Source: Kalaharituber pfeilii
Taxonomy: Eukaryota > Ascomycota > Pezizomycetes > Pezizales > Pezizaceae
Reading direction: 5' to 3'
Length of the DNA stretch: 64,000 bases
Assembly: GCA_015179045.1 (NCBI GenBank)
Contig: WHUZ01000104.1
Span: forward strand, 62,001 to 126,000
Part shown: positions 32,601-45,400 of the stretch, piece after piece
Layout: every line of letters starts with the position of its first letter
How positions within the stretch are numbered: the stretch's first letter is position 1
Notes under the pieces: generated by a model
The model's input: only the letters and a program-made list of their open reading frames with translations
What the model was told of the DNA's origin: nothing
The model's database searches: none
Position numbers and translations under genes: made by a program

Positions 32601-32848
32601 AAACTATATTGGCGTCTAGACAAGTTGGACTTGAGAAAAGTAGAGTAAGGCCGCCCGGAACAATAGTTGGCAAATAGGGTTACTAACTGATCTATTAGGC
32701 CAATGTTCAAATTACAGTCTCTTGTGGCACCTCTCTTCCGATTTGGAAGCCAAACACTGTACATGCTCGCACAATGGTGAAGCCTGCGTCACTTTCAGGT
32801 CAAGCTGCGTACAGCACGATCAAGAAACGTTTAAGTGAGATCAATTGG

Positions 32849-32906
32849 CCCTGCCAGGGCGAACAGCTGCAAGCGGGGTTACGTGAAATTTAAAAAAAAA
32901 AAAAAA
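32849..32906 (+). mobile_element. Type-B tail insertion
   Basis: CCCTGCCAGGGCGAACAGCT, the rest of the type-B tail, then poly(A). Target duplication is weak. Confidence 0.7.
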
Positions 32907-33439
32907 AGTGATTAATCCGGAATAATTCCCGTCGACAAAGTACGAACAGGATGAAGCAGTATTTATCAATATTGATAATGTCGATACCTCCACCAACTGT
33001 GACATGCTGACCAGAGATGTCACGTACGCTACGTTGAAAATTACGATCAGCAAGCTTAGGCATTGAGTACCTATCGAAGACGGCCCACGAAATGGCAAAA
33101 AGCAACCACAGGTGGTCGTGGGGTATATTCATGGGGCCAATCTAAGGCGGGTGATGCATTTGGTTGTGGGGCACAAGAACACAGCGCACTGGCTATTCTT
33201 CATAGACAGTGGTGCTCCAGCAATATTCGTTTTAACGCATGTTAGTACCTGTGAGGTTACTTCTTCGGGTGGTAGCGAGATTTTTTTTTTTTTTTTATCA
33301 TTACTCGCTGGCCGCCCTGTGGGCTATGGCGAGGTATGTTTGTGTGCCTAACTAACTTATGTAGTAAAATATGAACATCACTGTAGCCATGAAGGAATGA
33401 AAGAGAAAATTCATGCCCGCGTCCTCGTGTCCACTCTCC

Positions 33440-33793
33440 CTACTCCACTAACAACTCCATCAGTCTGCTTAGAGAGTCTTCTTCCCCTCTCCTTGCCCGG
33501 GGGAGTTTTTTTAACTCCTCCATGCCCCCCGGCCACCTCCTCCGCCACACTCGACATTCTTCTAGGACGTGTCTCGTCGTCTCCTCTCCCTCTCCACACC
33601 ATCTACATTCGGGGCCGTCTGTCTTCCCTATCTGCCATCTCCACGCCCTCAGACCTTTCCCTCCCAGAAGTCCCGCCAGTCTCCCTGTTCTATGTCCCAG
33701 TCTCTCCAGAGGTCTGTATGATAACTCCAACCGGTTCCTCTCCCCGGCTCTCTCTCTCCTGCCCCCTTGTCTCAGTCCCGCTTCCGTTATCAT
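33440..33793 (-). pseudogene. LINE ORF2 C-terminus
   Basis: 117 residues without stops. The zinc motif has spacing C-x2-C-x8-H-x4-C. It ends EDSLSRLMELLVE. It is the best-preserved C-terminus in the window, but the catalytic domains are missing. Confidence 0.8.
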
Positions 33794-33801
33794 CTCCGGC
33801 G

Positions 33802-34200
33802 TGATGACGGCTCAACAGCATCCACTGTTTCGCACGGGTACCGGTGTCTAGAGCTGGCGGAATGAAGCCTCAAGGGCGGCCTCAATAATCAAATGTCAAG
33901 AAAAGAATCTTCAATTGTCTTGTCTGTACGTGTCCATATCTGTCCATGTCTGTATATCTCCGTGTATGTCTGTCTCCATGTATGTTGCTGCTTGCTTGCC
34001 TGCTTCCACAGTCCTATCTACATACAATTTATAGACCACCTTCGCCTTCCAACTGAGCCTATACATACATATCTCGCTTCTTAATCATAATTTTCTTCCC
34101 ATGTGTCATCATGTGGCCCTACCGCTGAGTACCGCTCCGGCCCGCGTATGGCCTTATTCTTTCCATCGGTACCGTGGTTACCACCACACCGGTTCGTTCT
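33802..34200 (+). repeat. Dispersed repeat D, copy inside the LINE
   Basis: It starts TGATGACGGCTCAACAGCAT. It contains repeated tgtctgtctccatgtatgt-like words and ends near caccacaccgg. The same sequence lies inverted at 55,655-56,368. It splits the RNase H/zinc junction of the LINE. The class is unclear: a solo LTR or a SINE are possible. Confidence 0.7.
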
Positions 34201-34879
34201 GTAGCGCCGTGCCCACCCTGGCCGCCTTGTCCGCCGCTTCATTCCCGGAGATGCCTTTGTGTCCTTTGACCCATAATACAGACGTTAGCGAGATGTTACC
34301 TTTTAGGGTAGTAGCGAGAGGTTACCTCTTGGGGTAGTAGCGATAGCGAGATGGCATGGAGGGTCCTTCAGGGAGGAGGAACTCCTGGACTTTTCTTTCT
34401 CTAGACTTCAATATACATCTCTCACGCTGCCTCGTGCTATTCGCCACATGCTATTCGCCTCGTGCTATTCGCCTCGTGCCCATTACATACGAGGGGACAG
34501 ACGCAAGCCCATCACAGTACCCCTATCTTCAAAGGAATGTTTAGAAGAAGTTTGACTGTTGAACAAATCCGGCTAGTGAGCTCCTTCGGATACATGAAAG
34601 AACAAATGTCACGATCGCCGGATATCAACATCCCGTCCTCATACCATCTTCTTATCCCCACTTCACGACATATTACTGGAGTCCACCAAACGTCGGGTAA
34701 CCATGTTCTGGGGTGGAGGTTGGAAGGTAGTGAAGCAATAATTTACTCTTCGCTCCTGCTTTACTTCGTAGTTCTCTCTTTTTTCTAATTGTTTGCTTTT
34801 TGCCAGTGTTTCTGCTTTGCTTTTTATTTTTTATTTTTTATATTTTATTCTTTACTCTTGCTTTGCCTTTTTTTTTTTT

Positions 34880-35742
34880 TCGATCACATAACCCCGCATA
34901 CAGGATACCAGCCTATGGCAGGGACCATACACCCGGGTCAGGTAGAGCAACCCCTATCTATATCCTCTACATACACTCATTGGGCATCTAACATGCCTTC
35001 CATCTCTTCTACTAGCCCAAATCAAGGCCGGTGAACCATTCCTCGACTGGGTTGCCCTCTACTCCCTCCTACCTCCACCATTTTTCCTCTAAGCCCTCCC
35101 AGCATTGCCAAGTGACTTGCACTCCATTCTTATCTTTCCTCTGGAGCCGCTCCAACTCGCCACACTCGAACACCACATGTTCAGCACCACGCCTCCCCGA
35201 AGGTGCAGCGCACCTCCTCACCACTGATTCTCCTCCTCCACATGGTGACGCCTTTTCCAGTCCGCAGCCATGTGTAATTTGTGAGTGCACATTCCACTTC
35301 ACAAACTTCCCCTTCCCAAAGCCAACTTGCGCCCTCTCCTCCTTCCTATTACGAACTCCTAATGCAGTCCACCCTCAGTGTCCTGCCCATCGTGTCTCAT
35401 ACAGCGGGCCCCCTCTTTCGCCTTCTCATCTACCTTCTCGTTGCGTTCGATCCTTACATGGCCCTTGACCCATGCAAGCTTCACAGCTCCAGCATCCCTC
35501 AGGCTCCGCCGCCTTTCTACCACAAGTTCTACTACCCGTGTCAGGTTGCGAGAAGGATGTGAATGCAAGTTGTGGGGAGCAAGCAGTGGAGCTAAGACGC
35601 CTTCGAGCAGCGGTCTACGAATCGGCAATATGACCAGACCCGAGAAGAAACATGATAAAATCCTGAGGGGATTGAACCCGCCATCTGGGCCCAACAGACG
35701 ACGCCAGCAGCAGCACGTCAAGGTCTCCGCAGTATCCATCAT
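34880..35742 (-). pseudogene. 5'-truncated LINE in copy B
   Basis: This is the sister of the remnant at 630-2300. The frames 35742-35359 (AWVKGHVRIERNEKVDEKAK) and 35302-35069 (zinc region) match it with few changes. Its tail is not interrupted, showing the full type-C 3' end: CCCTGCCATA, a short loop region, TATGCGGGG, then poly(A). Confidence 0.8.
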
Positions 35743-36535
35743 CCAAGAATTCCCCTAAGGCGCAGGGACCGTATGCCCAACCTCATGTAAAACCCCTTCG
35801 TTGTGCAAAGAACCACGGGCAGCAGCCAAAAGATAGAAACCAGCAGCTCCAGTGACAATATTGTGTTTTACGGTGAAGCGGGTCACGACGTAGAAGCAGG
35901 CCACTAACCTTATAGGGATATGATATATACATTTATTTCCTCCGTAACCTTAATAACCTTCTACTGCTACTTTCTTGACTTTCTCCAAATACTTCAATGA
36001 TTCGCGGGGAGGGTGTGGGGGTTGGTGGGGTGTGTGGCATAATGGCTGTCTATGTACGGGCTCGGGGGGTCCGTAGGCCGGTTATCAATAAGGGCAGGGG
36101 TTCTAACCACAACTGTATCCAAAGTCGATTCCTGCTCAATTTCTGACTCCGTAGAGGTACAACTAGATGAGGAGGAATGCCCTCACACATCTATGGTGTG
36201 GTGCTGGAATTCTGGCGAAAGTTACACGCCTAGAACCAGGGGTAGAAGATACCTGAACCAGCGTTGAGGAGGATGATGAGTTGTTTCAGGGTTTGCAGCA
36301 CCAGATGACTGGTTAATTTTTTGCTGAAGCTTTAATAACTCACCGCCTGTCATTGCTACAGCTGTACTGAGTTTTTTCCTTGCCCCTCCCTTGATATCTG
36401 CATTGCATCATGTAAGTGCTGTCTCCATTTCTTGAGCACGCTGTCGCTGAATAATCCCTGCTGCAATACTCTGCTGTGTTGCATTTGCACGCTTTTCAAC
36501 CAAGTGAGTTAATCTTTCTTCCTTTCCTAGACCTA

Positions 36536-37930
36536 GCTGCGACAGTAATTGCGTCACCGAGGTAGCTGCCTTGTGTTCGGAAACATTAGTCCGTCCTTGG
36601 ACTGATGGAAGTTGAGAAAGTATATGGCAGATATTCAATGGATGAATACCAGTAGTAGTGAAAGCCTTTTGAATAACTTTTGTAGTGTATGCTTACTTTC
36701 ATACTGCTCGTAATAAACTATGAAAATTTTTAGTAGCATGGGGGCCAAGATAGGGAAAGTTACTTATAGTCAAAATATAGCTTTAGAGACTACTTTTTGA
36801 CCCCGGCGCATTGAATTCTTAACTTCTTTACTGTGACCTGTAAGGGATTAAATAATTCAACATCAAGTAGCTACAAAATATAAGTAGTATGTGGTGGAAG
36901 AGAAAATAAAACAATACAATAATCTTTACAAAATCGAACAAAGTTTAGACTAAAATAAGAATTATAACTATTTATAATCGATATATAATATGTATCTTAT
37001 ACTACTTTTTTTTTTTTTTTTCAGACTAGTAAGAAACTCAAATAGAAGTTTTAGAAAATCTACTTCTAATACTTAATGTATTTACTTTTTTAATAATTAT
37101 ACGAATACTATTTTATTATTCTTTAAATCTTTTTACTTAAGTATATATACTATCTAGTATATAAAGCTTGTTTCTTATATATAATTATTAGTAGTAGTAC
37201 TTTATCTCTAGCAGAAATAGTTTTATAAGCTTTATCTATATAAGTTTAATACGTAAGAAATAGAATTTATACTATATGTATAATAATATAAGTAGTAGAC
37301 TTTTTTGATACTATATATAAATAACTTTGATTTTTATTGGTACCGCTATTTTCATTTATATTCTGATTAAATATTAAACTGCTTAATAAGAGATTGCAGT
37401 TTTCTGAAGTAAGACTTAATAACAGAGAGGTAGAATACTAATATTTACTATTTTTAGACTTGTATACTAACTTTTGTTGTCAGAAATAGATAGTAACTAA
37501 GAAAAAAAGAAATCTAATACTTGCCTATCCATACTAGTACACCATCTCCTGCTCATGCTTATAATATTTAGTTTGCTTGAAAAGTAATCATTTCTACTCA
37601 GGGTGGCAATCCTCAGCTATCCAAGTCTACTATCAAATTCGCAATAGCTTTTTCCTCAGAAGGCACCATGTGTTGCTCTTTGAGATATACCTTTCTACGT
37701 GACTGCTGACCGCCATTCAATCAATGAACTATAGGACACACTATATGCATCAGCCGCCTGATGTATAGACTCATATTTACCCTGCTAGAATCCAACTGTT
37801 GCCCTTGCAATTGGTGACGCAGTGCCTCCAGGGGCTTTGGTACGCTTCTTGATCCTTCCTTATGATGATCTGGAGGTTGAAGATGAGCTGTCGCAACTTC
37901 TGAAGGAAACGGTTGAAAAGCTCGTTCACA
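36536..37930. other. AT-rich non-coding block
   Basis: Bases about 36,660-37,560 are strongly AT-rich with no frame, like the RIP-type sequence at 17-18 kb. The rest has no supported gene. Confidence 0.5.
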
Positions 37931-37944
37931 ATCCCACTGTTTTG

Positions 37945-38010
37945 CCCTGCCATGGCGAACAGCCGCATGCGGGGTCATGTGATATTTAAAAAAAAAAAAA
38001 AAAAAAAAAA
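37945..38010 (+). mobile_element. Tail-only LINE insertion (type B)
   Basis: A type-B tail with poly(A). The flanks cccactgttttg and cccactttttа-like are similar, about 11 bp with one indel. Confidence 0.8.
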
Positions 38011-38394
38011 CCCACTTTTTACCCCACATCCTATCCGAATTATGCCAAGAAAAGCAATGACCCGCTTCCGGATCGTGACCCACTTCGTGGTAAAATACAG
38101 TACAGGCGACAGACGCTGTAAGGAAGGAAAGGAGTGAGGCACGGATGACAGGGCCGAGAAAACGGGGCCAATCAGAAAGACGGAACTTTAGAGTAACTAG
38201 GATTATAGCTAATCCAGAGCTGCCACGGGAATGTCTCAGAGGGGGTGAGGGGAGAGTGAGGATACTGAGGCAGTCGTGAGAGTGGCGAAACAAGCGTTGC
38301 CCTTCCTTATGAATGCTAACAACGTAAGAGACTATCCCGTACATTTCATCATCAAAGGACTTAGACTCAGCCAGATGGGTGCTGACTTCCATAG

Positions 38395-38880
38395 GTGGAT
38401 TTTTATTTAACAAGACGTAACCTCGCTTGCAGCTGTTCGATATGGCAAGGTCCCTGGGCCGGATCCCTCCATGCTCGGAGTCCAGCACGAAAACACAGAG
38501 ACTATATGCATAAACTTCTCCCCGTCCGCGCCTTCCCCGACTTCCCATATCTGCTTTTCCTACTTACGCCCTTATAGAACAGAACATCTCCTCGAGGGTG
38601 TCCACCTTACGGTTCCATTCCATGACCCTTCCTCCCCGCACCTTCTCTCCTTCCTGGCTCTCGCCCTGACTTGTTTCCACTTCTAGCGCATCTCACCCTC
38701 CGTGACTGTCGACTTTCCCCTCCTTGTCGCCTTCCTCACCTTCCCGTCCACTCCGCTTATTGCCCTCTATCCCTATGTAGGCCTTCACCCACATGAGCTT
38801 TCCCTCCCCACCTCCTTCTTCCTTCTGGCGATTAACGCAATTAGCACAGGTTTAACAAGTCGACTGCAAAGGAGTAGGTA
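38395..38880 (-). pseudogene. Decayed LINE 3' region
   Basis: A T-rich run and inverse type-B tail (about 38,400-38,452) are followed by pyrimidine-rich sequence typical of the antisense of LINE ORF2 ends in this window. Words such as catgagctttccctccccac recall the RNase H end. No frame is intact. Confidence 0.5.
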
Positions 38881-39584
38881 TGCGGATTGAAGATGGGAAG
38901 TTTCTAGAGGTTTCTAACTACAGCGAACTATTGACAGGTTTGAATACGTGACAGGTGCGGGCACATTCATGGTGTATAGAACTTGGAGGAAGCATTCCAA
39001 TGTAGGAATCTCTCAAAGGGGAACCGTTTAATACATGTCTCCGTTAATTTCCTAAAGCAAAGGTGCTTCATGTGTCGCAGGAATGACAGCCGAAGACTTA
39101 TGGTAAGTGCGTGTAGGGGGTCTAGCTATTGTCATCAAAATCAGGGTAACGGTGGTGGAACAGAGAGAGAGTGCGAGAAAACAGGACACAGGCGTCGTAC
39201 GAGACATGACCTTGTATCATAGCACGGAGGCGATAGGAGACAAGATGCTAAGGCAGGACAACTCATGAGGGCTGTTACGGTAACGGCGATATGCAGCAAA
39301 AATGTAGGTGTAACTTCGGAATGTCTCTGTCTGGTCACTTTCTGACTGGACGGAAGCCGGGATAAGTGTCGCTCAACGATACAAGCGACCGCTAATCTAC
39401 TAGTACGTACAACCCATGCCTGGAGTGCAGGGATAAATTGAAATCTAGAAATCGGATTGAAAGTTTTGAATGCTGCCTCTCACACTACCTCATCTCCAAC
39501 TATTGCTCACTTCATATTGCCTCACGTGCACCTCACACCAAGCGCAAAAAGCAACAATGTCTGCATCTCTCCTACGTGTCCGTG

Positions 39585-39649
39585 ATCGCCATAGCCCTCA
39601 GGGCGGCACGCGATTAATGATATCACAAAAAAAAAAAAAAAAAAAAAAA
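39585..39649 (+). mobile_element. Type-A tail insertion
   Basis: ATCGC...GCGAT hairpin followed by poly(A), inside the Mutator-like element. Confidence 0.8.
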
Positions 39650-39677
39650 ACACGCTCGGGAGCTCATAAGGGCAGGG

Positions 39678-39732
39678 TTTTTTTTTTTTTTTTTTTTATA
39701 TCATTACTCGTATGCCGCCGGGCTATGACGAG
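39678..39732 (-). mobile_element. Type-A tail insertion, inverse
   Basis: Poly(T), then an inverse hairpin with CTCGT...ACGAG arms, a compensated variant of the usual pair. Confidence 0.8.
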
Positions 39733-40194
39733 GTTTAGTTACATGGTAGGAAAAAGGAAATAATAGAGAGTATATGCGTGCCCCTTATTTTACCTTCTCC
39801 AGAACCAAGCTTTGGGACACAGTTCGAATAGCATCTGACATATTGACCTTACGTAACCCAAAGCCTGAAGGCCTCTGTTCAGGGGCATTCTGGGGCTGAG
39901 GTAGCTGACCTGGAGTTAGCAAAATGTTAGGCTCTCAACAGTGCGATGATGTTGCTGGCAATCACACTCAGGAATGTATTGTTCTGCACTCGATGCCCAG
40001 TGTATGATGAGGCAGACAACTGCACTCACACGGGAGGTTGGAATAAGTGGATTGATGTAGCCAAGGGATGTGGGTATGGGTTGTATGTACTAGTAAATTA
40101 GCGGTCGCTTGAGATATATATAGAGTTAGCGCCACCAATCCCGGCTTCTGTCCAGTCAGAAAGTGACTGGACAGAGACATTCCGGGTGTAACTT

Positions 40195-40845
40195 AGTACA
40201 CCGCTTGGAGCTTGACCGTTGTATGGGGCCATTGTTAGGCCTCTATATACGCCTTCCCTCCAGTGAGCCATTCATTGCATTATTCTATACGACATCAGAT
40301 TCTAACAGCAAGTGCATCATAATCCCCCATCATCACCTTGTTATTCATGGCATCATTACTACTCTATCCCCTCTACATCCACCTCCACAAGCAGCAGTTC
40401 CTCTATTCCCCCAACCGCATATACCACAGCACAACACACCATGTCCTCCCCAATACACGCCCACCGACTCAGGTGCAGTACATATTTCCCAATATTGCTC
40501 CAACACCATCCCAAAGTCTCTCCTCCTAACCCGCAAACTGAAATCTCGCACACACCAGCGCAAACATTACCCACATTTTGATGTCCGCGATATCCCCAGT
40601 ACAAGAACGGTAGCGGAGAGTATATTGTGCACAGGAGGCCAAGAGTTAGTATCAGAAACTAAGACGCTATGACACGAGATGCTAATGGTACTATCGGAGA
40701 ACCAAACGTACCGGGTCCAGATTGGGGGGATCTAATACGCCCCCTACGCAAGTCACCAATCTCTTCCAGAAAACGACGCAAGAGAATCGTAACGGGCCCG
40801 GGCGGCGAGAACTTCACCAAGGCTAGGGTTGGCGGTATGTTGTGT
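40195..40845. other. Spacer without a supported gene
   Basis: Short overlapping frames on both strands near 40,160-40,670 have no motif. Serine/proline content suggests low complexity. Confidence 0.35.
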
Positions 40846-40902
40846 GGCCATAGCCCCCTGTCCACAGGGCGGCACGCCAGTAATGATATAAAAAAAAAAA
40901 AG
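40846..40902 (+). mobile_element. Type-A tail insertion
   Basis: GCCATAGCCCCCTGTCCACA with the rest of the hairpin, a CCAGTAATGATAT end and poly(A). Confidence 0.75.
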
Positions 40903-41429
40903 TATATATGCAGCAATTCTGTATAGTTTCTACACAATCAACCCAACCCCCCCTGGGCCTCTTCTGCCTTTTTCCTTCCGCATCCCGCATCCCGTAACCT
41001 CGCCATACATTGACCTGGCCTACATTTCTCACGTCACATATCCAGGATCATCTACAGTAATCTCAACCTATATCCGCTTATCCCCTCCGAACGCAAAAAC
41101 CTAGTATGCTCCGCGTTCTTAATCCCCCCTCTTTCTTCGCTTGTATACATACTCCATTTCATGCCCAGCCTGAAAACCTAATACCTTATGATAGATACAG
41201 CCACCGATCATTACCCTATCAGTGATAGTGTGGGGACAAGGATGGAATGCGGTAAAGGCAAGCTTGGCATGGGAAAGCACGTGGAGATAAAGGAAGGCAC
41301 GTGAGGCGCATTGTCGATATTGCTTATATACCATGAGCACCAGAGGATAAGCAACAACCTCCACCCCCATTCCCCCATCCCCCTCCCTCCAAACCACCAA
41401 ACCCAACCAACCCCCCACCGCTCCACCCT

Positions 41430-41464
<35 letters not shown>

Positions 41465-42432
41465 CTCAAACCATACCCCTCTCTCCCTTCCAAACCCCCG
41501 CATTCCATCGCATCCATTCCACAACCCCCATTTCTATTCATCTATCTCTTACATTTTTTTTTTTTTCTTATCATCACCATTCTCCATCAAACCAAAAAAC
41601 AAAACAACAACATAAAAAACCCTTATATAATATCAAAAACCATAAACTCACACCCATATTCCCAACTTGATCCCCGAATCCGTAAAGCCACACCACACCA
41701 GCTGACTTCGGGTAGTAGTTATCACCAGAACTACAAAATAAGTAAGTACTTGCCTACCAACAGTCCACCCCACGACCATTTGCACACACATGCACAGATA
41801 CGTACCTATGTACGCAAAAGATCACAAACGCGCACACATACCAAATAAAATATAATAAATTAATCCCACCGCACCCCCACAAAACACAATTATCTTGCTC
41901 GACTCAAGCATAAGTAAGAACTAGCAAACAGGGTCAATCGTAAGTAAAACTAGCAAAACAGAACAAAACAAAACGTAAAGGCATAAAAACATAAGAAACC
42001 ACCCTTCCCCAACCCCCAACTTCCACCTTAACAAAAAAAAAAAACGAAAGTCATCACGAACCAAAAACCGCCAATCCAAAGTAGGAAAAAAAAACATAAC
42101 TTTCAAAAAAAAGAAAAAACACACAAAAAAAAAAAAAACACAACTATCATGTCACATCATATCATATCGTTAAGAGAATAAAAACCTGTAAGACGGTAAA
42201 CAAGCGTAAAAAAAGATATAAAGAGATTAAAAACCGAAACACGCACATTTTCCATCTCCACTCTCCCTCGCCTTCACAACTCTCACTCCCACTCATCCTC
42301 TCTTCTCACCTCATCATCACTCTCCCCCACCACCATTACAAAAATCAGAACACTCATCACCATCACCACCGCCGCCACCACCATCCATAGTTGCACCCGC
42401 TTACACCTTCACGCTTCGTCCCTTCGCCCACC
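40903..42432. other. Low-complexity 3' flank of the DUF7514 gene
   Basis: C/T-rich (including a CCT run at about 41,427-41,465) and then A/C-rich sequence to about 42,130. The long frames here come from simple sequence, not genes. The 3' untranslated region of the neighbouring gene should start at about 42,432. Confidence 0.5.
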
Positions 42433-45400
42433 TTACCATGCCCCCCTCCACCCCCCGAAACTCCGCCGGGCCCCTACTCCTCGCCGTCCGCCTCCTCGGC
42501 GCTCCTTCTTCTTCCTCCTCCTCCTCCCTCTATACACCGATTCTCTCCTTGCAAGCTCCCTTTCTCTTTCCCTATCCCTCTCCCTCTCCGCCCGCTCCCT
42601 GTCCCTGTCTCCCGGCACTAGTGGGCCTCCAACCCTATAATACATCTCTCCCATCCCTTCATCATCATCCCATCCACCCGGAAACTCCCTTTCCCTGTCC
42701 CTATCCCTGTCCCTATCCTTCCCACGATAGTACCCCGCAGGCGGAGGCGGTGGCGGCGCAGGATACACATGCCCGTGTCCATGCCCACCTATACTATGGT
42801 GGTGGCCGTGCCCGCCATGCCTTGCATGATACTCCAGCCTCTCACCCTCAAACTCTCTATATGCGCTTCCCGCGTTGCTGCCTCCGGCCCCAGGCAGCAC
42901 CCCGCCAAAAAGCTCTGCTTGCGCATCCGCCGCTGAGATGCTTCTTCTTCGTGAGGGTCTCGGTTCCGGGGGCGAAATGTCAGGTGGTGGGGGTGGGATG
43001 GTGCTGCCGCCTCGGGGATCTCGGATGTGAGGGGCGTATCGGGAAGAAGGGTAATGGTGAAGTTCGGGAAACGTGGCGGCCAGGGGGCTAATGGGTGTGT
43101 ATACTCCTCCTCCTGCTGCCGCCGCTGCCGCATGACGACCTTGTGGACTCGGAAACTGCGCGCCGGCACTGTTGGGGTGTGCAGAGCTTGGTGACGTTGT
43201 ACTGGTACTTCCATACCGCTTATGAAGATCCTCCAAGAGCCTACTATCTCTCGGATTCTTTGGTTGCTCTGGAGTCTTCACTCCTGCACTGCCATTATAA
43301 TCCCCACCCTTTGCCGTCGTAGCCGTACTTCCTGCTATGCTAGTATTAAGTTCGACGCCACCGCCGCCGTTCCTGCTGGAGGACGCGGTGGAGACGTATG
43401 TGTTAGAGTTGGAAGGAGTTGGTGAATAGTATGGTGTGGAGACATACCCCCCAGAGCCGCTTCCTCCGGAGCCATTCGTGTCATGACTCCCAGGTCTATC
43501 ACCAAACCCATTACCACCCAGGCGGGTGGTTGCGCTCGATGTTCCTCCTGCTCCACCAGACGTAGGCGGATGCACTACCTCCCTCGCATTCTTCCCCGGG
43601 GGATTGATGCTTACATACGGCTTTCTCTTCCTCTCGATCGGCTCCTCCTTCGTTGGATCCACTCTCAAATCATCAAACGGCACATGCACATTTGCATACT
43701 TCTGGTCCGTCCTCTTGCGTGTTAGCGCCGCCGGCACAAAGTCATCCTCGCGCTCCCGGCTTGAGCCCCGGGAACTAGCGACATTACTTTTAGCATAGGG
43801 TCTACGCTCCCGCCCCCGGACTAACTCGCTGTCAGGCCCATACCCAAAGTCAATCTCGTCGCCGGTGCCATTCGAGATATATCCCCCGCGGCGCACGCTC
43901 ATCACCGCCTCATCCCAAGCGTTTTCAACGCTGCCGTCGCCCTTTGCGGGAAGGCATTTTCGTGGTAGGGATTTCGGGAACCGCTCGTTGCGGTCCACGT
44001 CGTGTATTGGAAACTCGGTGATGAGCTTCTGTAGGCGCTTGGCTTCGCGTTCGGGATAAGCTGTGATCTGGATCACCATCCACCGCTCAAACCCCATAGG
44101 TGTCAGAGCGGGGATGGTGGGTTCAAATGGGGAATAGTCATTTCCTTTTGGAGACTCATCATCAGAGGTAATTGGGGGTATGAGAAAATGATGGCACTCG
44201 AGTTGCTGATATAGCTCCGATAAGCTGCGTGGAGCAAGCGAGCTAATAAATGCTGCAATCCGAAATTTAGCGACAGTTCAGCAAGCCACACTCCAAAACG
44301 TCCTGCTCACCATTCCAGTTAAACGGCTCCTCTTCAACCTCGCAGCACTTGTAAAACTTGATCAACTTGTTTGGCGGAATGACCATCGAGTCTTTTGGTT
44401 CAATCTCTTTTATCTATCACGCAGTCCCGTTCAACGTTAGCCCATCCATTCACATATGCCACATCCAAACCTTCCGCCAAAAAAACAGAAACAAGCCATC
44501 CAACTTACAATCCACGTCGCAAGCGCCCTCAACAAACTCTTCAAGCGAGGCCTCGGCACCGGTGTATGGCCTTTCTTCTGATTAGTATGATCAAACAGAT
44601 ACACCCCCCACGCGTGGCCATGAATCGTCACATCTCCCTCGCCGTTCGGCCCTAACTGCGGCGTCGGTGACTTTAAATCTGCCTCTTTGGCCTCCTTCTT
44701 TGCCGTCCCAGGTTTTGTTTTATTCGCTACCTCTGGCGACTTTGGCGGTCGAATCTTCGGCGGCGGCATTGACCCCGACCGGAGCTCTGGATCCGATTTC
44801 TTCTTTTTTGGTGCTTGCGACGGAGTCCCCGCGGGCTGCGCAGGTGGTGGAGGGCCCGCCGGCGGGGGAGGAGTTTCTCGTATCGGTGAGTGCGCAAATC
44901 CGCCGGGCATTATTGGAGCACCGCCGGCGCGTACCTGTGACGGCGAATCACGCTCCTCAGGCTCCTCCCCCTCAGAGTGTCGATCAAGTTCACCGTTGCC
45001 ATTTGCAGGTGGGAGCGGGTGATAGCCATATGAATGTGGAGGCGGAGGATGAGTCATATGGGTAAGATATCCGGGATGGGGAGGGTAGTGATGCGGAGGT
45101 GGAGGGTAATACGGATAATGAGGGGGCGGCGGTGGGACACTGTATGCGGGATACTGTGCTAGAAACTTTTCAATGAAGCTCTGGATATGCTTATCTCTCT
45201 CCTCCGGCGTATAATTGTCGTAGTTTGGCAGCTGGTTCCCTATCCCGGGGACCATCTCCTCCGCCTTCGCAACAGCAGCGGCGTTCGAAAGCGGTGGCTG
45301 CGGCGGGGGCGATGATGCTTGCTGCGAATGCGGCCGCTGGTCCTCCCTGTTCTTGCCCTTGTCTGAACTGTTGTCATCCCCGTGCACCGACTGGGTAGCT

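Larger units (their letters stand above)
33282..34285 (-). mobile_element. 5'-truncated LINE insertion, 9-bp target duplication
   Basis: Flanked by tagcgagat at 33273-33281 and 34286-34294. The minus strand starts LWVKGHKGISGNEAADKAAR (RNase H end, about 34,280-34,210) and later reads EAGLRQGGRRERAGERNRLE, CRWCGEGEETTRHVLEEC (zinc motif), the WRRRWPGG tail, and a CTCGC...GCGAG hairpin with poly(T). Repeat D (33,802-about 34,200) lies inside it. Confidence 0.9.
33214..36535. repeat. Segmental duplication, copy B
   Basis: It matches copy A without the hAT-like and 9.5-kb insertions. It has its own 1-kb LINE at 33282-34285. Just after that insertion it carries a short local expansion (gtagcgagaggttacctctt) absent from copy A. 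Its uninterrupted gcatttgca site (about 36,483) and cgcatacagg site (about 34,895) serve as empty sites for the insertions in copy A. Confidence 0.9.
39317..40184. mobile_element. Mutator-like non-autonomous element, 10-bp target duplication
   Basis: Inverted ends of about 100 bp start CGGAATGTCTCTGTC. Both sides are flanked by ggtgtaactt (39307-39316 and 40185-40194). A 9-10 bp duplication with long TIRs fits Mutator-like elements. There is no transposase. Two LINE tails (39585-39649, 39678-39732) inserted into it. Confidence 0.85.

Noticed and set aside
37721..38548. 275-residue minus frame
   Set aside because: It runs through a poly(A) tail insertion (poly-Phe in the middle), so it is an accident of unrelated pieces.
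41119..41541. Glu-rich minus frame near 41.4 kb
   Set aside because: The Glu run is the antisense of a CCT simple repeat; the rest lacks any motif.
41559..41571. Poly(T) run as another LINE tail
   Set aside because: No hairpin or 3' untranslated words are adjacent.
42438..43091. 217-residue plus-strand frame
   Set aside because: It lies antisense to exon 3 of the DUF7514 gene, is low complexity and has no motif.
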